From contig QXCR01000075.1 in NCBI GenBank assembly GCA_004380135.1, forward strand, positions 124,001-188,000: a DNA stretch of 64,000 bases. Direction: 5' to 3'. The notes under the pieces are model-generated. The model was given only the letters and a program-made list of their open reading frames with translations. It searched no databases and was not told where the DNA came from. This document shows, piece after piece, positions 58,968 through 64,000 of the stretch (its first letter is position 1; each line of letters opens with the position of its first letter). Position numbers and translations under genes: made by a program. The stretch comes from Stemphylium vesicarium (taxonomy: Eukaryota; Ascomycota; Dothideomycetes; Pleosporales; Pleosporaceae).

Positions 58968-59240
58968 CGGGGGCAAGTGCGAGGTTCCTGGAGACGGCCG
59001 CTCATGGTTCGGATGGTCATGGCGCAATGTTCTTCGGCTATTCTTGCTTCGCGCTGCACAACCCGTATGCAGGACATATCATCGCGCAGTAGAGTTGCGC
59101 AAATCTTCATACACGTCAAATTCGCATTTGCAACAGAATCAGTACATGTCAATGTAAATTCAAGAGGTATCGGCGTATATCTAGCTAAGTGGCAGCTATA
59201 GTACAGGTCGTATCAATGCTCGTCAAATCCATTTCCTAAT

Positions 59241-60510
59241 CTACTTGAGCGCCTTGATGACGGCATCGGCGTACTCGAAAGTCTTGGACTTGCCGCCAAG
59301 GTCACCAGTGATGGTCTGCGTTTTGGTTAGCGGGGTGCACTTTGCAAAGAATGTGAATGCGACTTACCTTGCCCTCAGCAAGGACCTTGAAGATGGCCTG
59401 CTCAATGTTGGTGGCCTCGGCGGTGAGGCCCATGTGTCGCAGCATCATGATAGAGCTGAGAAGGAGCGCGGTGGGGTTGGCGAGCTGCTTGCCGGCAATA
59501 TCGGGGGCGGAACCGTGGACAGCCTCGAAGATGGAGCAGTTGTCACCAATGTTGCCGGAAGGAGTGAGACCAAGACCACCAATGAGACCAGCGCACATGT
59601 CGGAGAGAATGTCTCCGTACAAGTTGGGCATGACGAGAACCTTGTCGTTGTATGGGACAGGGTCGGTAACCATCTTCAGGCAGGTGTTGTCGAGGAGCTC
59701 AGCGTCAAACTCAATGTCGGGGAACTCCTTGGCGATCTCGCGGGCGGTGCTGAGGAAGAGACCGTCGGACATCTTCATGATGGTGGCCTTGTGCACAGCG
59801 CGCACCTTCTTCCTGCCAATGTCACGGGCGTGCTGGAAGGCGTATCGCAGGACGCGCTCAGAGGCCTCGCGGGTGATGAGCTTGATGCTCTGTACAACGC
59901 CGTCGACGACAATGTGCTCAATGCCCGAGTATTCTCCCTCGGTGTTCTCACGGATCAGGACCGTGTCGACATCGTCGTAGGGCGTCTTGTAGCCGGCGAT
60001 GGATCGGCAGGGACGGACGTTGGCGAAGAGGTTGAAGGTACGGCGGAGGGTGAGGTTGAGCGAGACGTGACCCTTGCCAATGGGCGTCGCAAGCGGGCCC
60101 TTGAGAGCGACCAGGTTCTTCTTGACGCTGGCAATGGACTCGTCGGGGATGACCGTCTTGCCGTCCTCGTTCAGGCGCGGGGTGACATCTACCGACTCCC
60201 ACTTGATTGGGACGTTGGCGGCCGAGTAGATGTCCTTGACAGACTGCGCAATCTCGGGGCCAATACCGTCACCCTCGATGAGCGTGACCGAGTACTTGCC
60301 GTCGCTACCCTTGGTTCCCTTGAACTTGGCCACCTCGGAGGCGTAGGTCCTGGCCGAGAGCTGGGCGTATCATCAGCCTGTGTGCCTGGCGACAGTAAAT
60401 AGTCCCGCCCGCTGAAAGCTCACCTGGGACAGCGCGGGCGCCCATCTTGAGCGGTTCGCCTGGCGCAGGCATTGCCGCGCGGGGGCGGAGAAGGAGCGAG
60501 CAGCCAACAT
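59241..60510 (-). CDS. IDH1: NAD-dependent isocitrate dehydrogenase subunit 1, mitochondrial
   Basis: Three exons (60424-60510, 59368-60360, 59241-59315) give 384 aa. The short first exon codes the mitochondrial transit peptide [20 protein letters not shown]. The isocitrate dehydrogenase fold is read from [15 protein letters not shown] through [21 protein letters not shown] and [14 protein letters not shown] to the C-terminal [18 protein letters not shown] in exon 3. In the yeast enzyme Idh1 is the regulatory (AMP-binding) and Idh2 the catalytic subunit; overall resemblance favours subunit 1. It works in the TCA cycle in the mitochondrial matrix. Confidence 0.93.
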
Positions 60511-60806
60511 GTCGAGTTCGTGAAATTGATGTTGCTACCCAATTGGAGCTTCACTTCTGTGGGAGCGAGTAGGTAAAGTGCGTGGTCGGCGGCGGAGGTG
60601 TTGCGCAAAGCTCGGATACAGAAAAAGAAAGCTCCACCGGCCGCGGGCGTCTTCGTGCGCCAAACCGGTACCTTCCGCCTCCGTCATTGCATCCCGCCCT
60701 GTCTTTCTTCTTGCATCCCTCGGCTAATGCTGAATATTTTATACCTTGATCAGTTTGGGCAGTAGTAAGGATTCTAATCGACTTTTACTTTATGCGCAAA
60801 TTCGTC

Positions 60807-60846
<40 letters not shown>

Positions 60847-61161
60847 GTACTTTCGCAGTACTTTCGGCGCAGCGGAACCTTGTTTACCGAGGGGTCGTCA
60901 CATGCAAGACACAGTGTGGTTTGCTACACCCAATGAATTCCTTGGCGCTCGCACCAGATCCCGTCACAACCTCATCGATATCAAAAAGTCATCGCTCTGA
61001 CAAACGAGTCGAGTAGAATGACCATCCTTCACTGATACACCACACTCATAACACCACCCATCGACGAGACCATCCAACTAACAGTCAGGAATCCGAGATT
61101 CGGAGGGCAGAATCTATCCGCAGTCAGCCAAAGTGCATCTTCAACACATACACATAACTAC
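60511..61161. other. intergenic region with (CAT)n tract
   Basis: IDH1 promoter side and 3' end of the next gene. No further gene seen. Confidence 0.5.
60808..60846 (+). repeat. (TCA)n microsatellite
   Basis: Thirteen TCA units, about 300 bp upstream of the IDH1 start codon. Confidence 0.9.
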
Positions 61162-63398
61162 TTACTCTTCCGCCGTGAGACCAATGAAGCCCACCCAAAA
61201 CACCCCCTGGGCGACCCAAAAGAAGAACATGCTTATCATCACAATTAACGTCAGTCTCACCGGCCGTCTCTTGTTACTGCGATTGTCTGGACCTTTGACA
61301 GGGAGTGTACCATAGACAGCGTACGTGTGTCCTTCAGGGTTCATCAGCGGTGTCTCTTCCAAGTCCCAATCCTTGTTGATCCAGTACACCGCCAGCTTCT
61401 CTTCAAGCCATGTCCAACGCTCGACCAAAGGTCTTGTCATTTCTGCTGCGAAAGGTGGGTTCGCTGACTTGGGGTCAATACTTTGGTGTGATTGGATTGA
61501 GCCGAACAAGGCTTGCAGCAACGAGACGACGGTCACAACGATGACAAGTAACCATGCCAGTGCGCCAAAGTACATCCACTGTGCCGACGGCGAGGCCGCT
61601 AGTCTTGCCATGTACTGGCCATAGAAGCTGTGTTCGTAGCCGTAGGCGACAGTCGTGTACAAAGCAGACGCCGAGAGAGCCTGAAGAATGCATTCTGCAA
61701 CCAAACACGAGGCCGCAGCAGAGAAGATGGACCTCCTAAATGGCTGAATGCCCACCATTAGGAGAACCAGCCAGGTAAGTCGAGGTAGCGAGCACCACAG
61801 GAGCGCCAGTTCAATCATGGGAATGTCTTCGTAGCCAGGCGTCGATTGGACCAGAAAGGCATTGAGCCCGTTTGCGATAAGAGTAGAAGCAGCCATTCCG
61901 AGACCTCTCGAGAACCAAGAGAACTCGTTCTCATAGTGAGAGCTCCTTGATCCAGAGCCCAGCTTAGGTCCCATCAGGGTGACGAAAAAGGTAGCCATGT
62001 GGATCAAGATCAGACTCAAATGCTTCCACTCAGTTGAAGCACATGAGGATCTTGCCTCCGACTTCCCTGGGTGCTTGCCAATGGCCAGTCTCGAATCGCC
62101 ATTGGAGTCCGTAAACCATGTCCACGGGATCATATCGAGAGTTGTAATCGTAGCTAATCTCCGCCAATCCGACGGCAAGGCCTTTGACTCGTGCTCATCG
62201 CCGCACAAACCGTGAAGCCATTCCACATAGTCTATCCTTGTTTCGAAGACATGGCATGCGCCCTTGCATGTGTTGTAGCTGATGTTGTGGCAGTAGCACG
62301 CCCTGTCTACTGCGCGCATGACAGTGCAGTAGCCATCAGAGTCGACTTCGCAAGCATCGGTAGTGCACTGGTCGGCAAGCGCGATAGTTTCCTCTGGCAT
62401 GGAGTCGACGCATTGAGGCCAGTGCCAACTCTCTACCGGAATGTAGTCGTACACAGTAGTCTTGAGCTCTTTCGTCCAGTTACTCGGAAGAGCAGCTGAT
62501 CCACAGGTAGCATTCATCCACAGCCACTCCCTCGTCAGATCCAGTCCGGGCCCTGAGCAATCACTAGTCGCAGACTCCGCATGAAAATTCTCACAGAAGC
62601 ATTTCTTTTCAAAGTATTCGCCATACTCGATGCTATGATGCGTGGCGTCGTAGCCAACGATTTCGTAGTCCAGAGCGACCATGGACCGCGACGACTCGCG
62701 ATATTCCCACGGACGCCCCGCATTTCCCGTGTGTCTGCTAGTCGCCTCGAAACTGCAAGAAGCCATGATCCGATCGAATGGCTCCAACGATGAGGTACTG
62801 GTCGATTCTGTCAGACATGTTGGCGCCTTGTTGATCACCGAGATAGCCGCGTAGCCTTTGGCAAGAGAAGTCGGAGAGAGCGATTGCAAGCCGTTGGTGT
62901 CGCCGGCTTCAACGAGCCATGTCCGATCAGTCACTGTGCGTATCCACTCGAATAACTGCGCCTTTGCCAGCACTGAGCGTCCGCAGTACGCAGCATACTC
63001 GCTGACGACTTCGGGCGAGAACGCGGTGCTAAGACAACTGAGTTGTGTGAGCCACTGGTAATGGATGCAGATAGCAGGTCCAAAGTGCCGTGTGCACTGC
63101 CTGTGGGTGCATCTCGTTAGAACCTCCAGCCAGGTCGATTGATCTTGCTGCGCAATGCATTGCGGCATTGCCATCAGATCTTCTGGGTTCACCCAGTCAT
63201 GGCGGTTGACCAGCGGTGTCAGAGTCAAATCTTGTTGACTGAGCGGGAGCTTTCCCGGATGTAATACCGTATCTGCAGCCTCGATTAGCGCCGGGTATCA
63301 TGAGTACTACTAGACAAGATAGGTAGACCACTACCTTGAACGACTTCCTGACAGACAGCACCCGCCACCAAGACCAACAACGCGCCGATCATCTTCAT
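61162..63398 (-). CDS. unrecognised Cys-rich polytopic membrane protein
   Basis: Two exons (63335-63398, 61162-63272) and a 62 bp intron give 724 aa. The first exon is a signal peptide (MKMIGALLVLVAGAVCQ). About 400 residues of Cys-rich ectodomain follow (CTHRQCTRHFGPAICIHYQW, KKCFCENFHAES, CTTDACEVDSDGYCTVM, CYCHNISYNTCKGACHVFE). About six membrane segments then start near LSLILIHMATFFVTLMG and end at MISMFFFWVAQGVFWVGFIG. Cys spacing suggests disulfide-bonded repeats outside the cell. I recognise no characterised family; it may be a fungal surface sensor or transporter-like protein. The last few residues are LTAEE. Confidence 0.8.
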
Positions 63399-64000
63399 TC
63401 TGCTGAATTTCCGTGTTGAATTGGAATGAAGATGTGTTGCGGAAGAGTCTCGTCAGGCTGAAGTCGGGAGGTGAGGTGAGGTGAGGTGAGGTGCGGGGCT
63501 CTGGCGCGGCGGCGCTATCCGCAGCCAGCGGCTAGCAGCGCGCAGGCAGTGAACGTGAGCCAATCCATGTCTTGGTTACACAAGAGATGGGGAAAAAGCA
63601 ATGAAACCTCACCGCCTAATTCATGCATGAGTATCAAGCGAGAAGAAATGGCAACAGCACGTATGAGACCTCGGTTTATGTATCAGCATGGGTTCGTGAC
63701 AGGATCATGATCACTTTTTATAGGGAAGCTGAGAAAGGCTTAGGCAGGGGGTGATGACACTTGATGCAAGCATCCACAAATCTCTTTTACACATACTTCA
63801 TCTCGATGAGTTCTTCTTCGTTCTTGTCCTCATTCTTGCCGGGCTAAACAGGTACTATAACGCGAAATGCTTACCTCCAAGTCCAAATCCTACTTCCACC
63901 CCTTTCCACTTTCTTTTCCCACTTACACAGCCCCCGAAACAGGCACAACAACCCTCTCTGGCTCCCGAACACCCTTTGCCATTTCAACCCCAACCTCCCC
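63399..64000. other. right-end intergenic region
   Basis: Promoter of the preceding minus-strand gene plus flank. A (GGTGA)n tract lies at 63470-63493. No gene is seen before the window ends. Confidence 0.45.
63470..63493 (+). repeat. (GGTGA)n pentanucleotide repeat
   Basis: About five GGTGA units some 75 bp upstream of the start codon of the polytopic membrane protein, likely within its 5' UTR or promoter. Confidence 0.85.

Noticed and set aside
59245..60402. A 385-aa plus-strand open frame opposite IDH1
   Set aside because: Antisense to a clear isocitrate dehydrogenase; no domain and no introns where IDH1 needs them.

Overview
The window is nuclear DNA from a filamentous ascomycete. The evidence is many 50-80 bp GT-AG introns with TACTAAC-like branch points, a HET-NACHT-WD40 gene remnant carrying RIP-type nonsense changes, a Zn2Cys6 regulator, an LSm4 with an RGG tail, and single-copy nuclear genes for mitochondrial proteins. 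Gene content and style suggest Dothideomycetes, probably Pleosporales; that is inference from family resemblance, not a database result. I rebuilt gene models by joining reading frames across introns and checking that exon lengths sum to a multiple of three.

Layout. 1-3.7 kb: a decayed HET-NACHT-WD40 (STAND/NLR-like) gene followed by AT-rich, gene-poor DNA. 4.8-6.1 kb: GFA-domain protein. 6.6-10.0 kb: MDR oxidoreductase and an MFS transporter, both minus. 12.2-14.7 kb: secreted intradiol-dioxygenase-like protein and an SDR. 15.3-22.8 kb: a housekeeping block (LSm4, an unrecognised type I membrane protein, mitochondrial uS4m, La protein). 23.3-30.8 kb: four minus-strand genes (FAD monooxygenase, HSL-type hydrolase, secreted FAD-linked oxidase, Zn2Cys6 factor) that look like a small specialised-metabolism group. 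31.4-38.3 kb: phospholipase D, GH43, a second SDR. 39.2-45.3 kb: MCM3, an Hsp31/DJ-1 protein, a cutinase-like esterase. 45.3-53.4 kb: sparse accessory DNA with a frameshifted ankyrin/CorA-like pseudogene and small membrane ORFs. 53.5-63.4 kb: pirin, a methyltransferase-like protein, glycolipid transfer protein (HET-C2 family), mitochondrial inner-membrane protease subunit 2, NAD-isocitrate dehydrogenase subunit 1, and a large unrecognised polytopic membrane protein.

How the parts connect. The strongest unexplained signal is a set of seven near-palindromes, ATACGYGTAT, confined to the two intergenic regions flanking the Zn2Cys6 gene (29.2-31.1 kb). Two of them carry the same added CGG (ACGCGTATNCGG). 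This is what a self-regulating, gene-group-specific operator would look like. Second, the window holds both a broken HET-NACHT-WD40 gene and an intact GLTP/HET-C2 gene; in Podospora anserina these two families are the antagonistic partners of vegetative incompatibility. No viral genome, CRISPR array, rRNA or tRNA gene was recognised.
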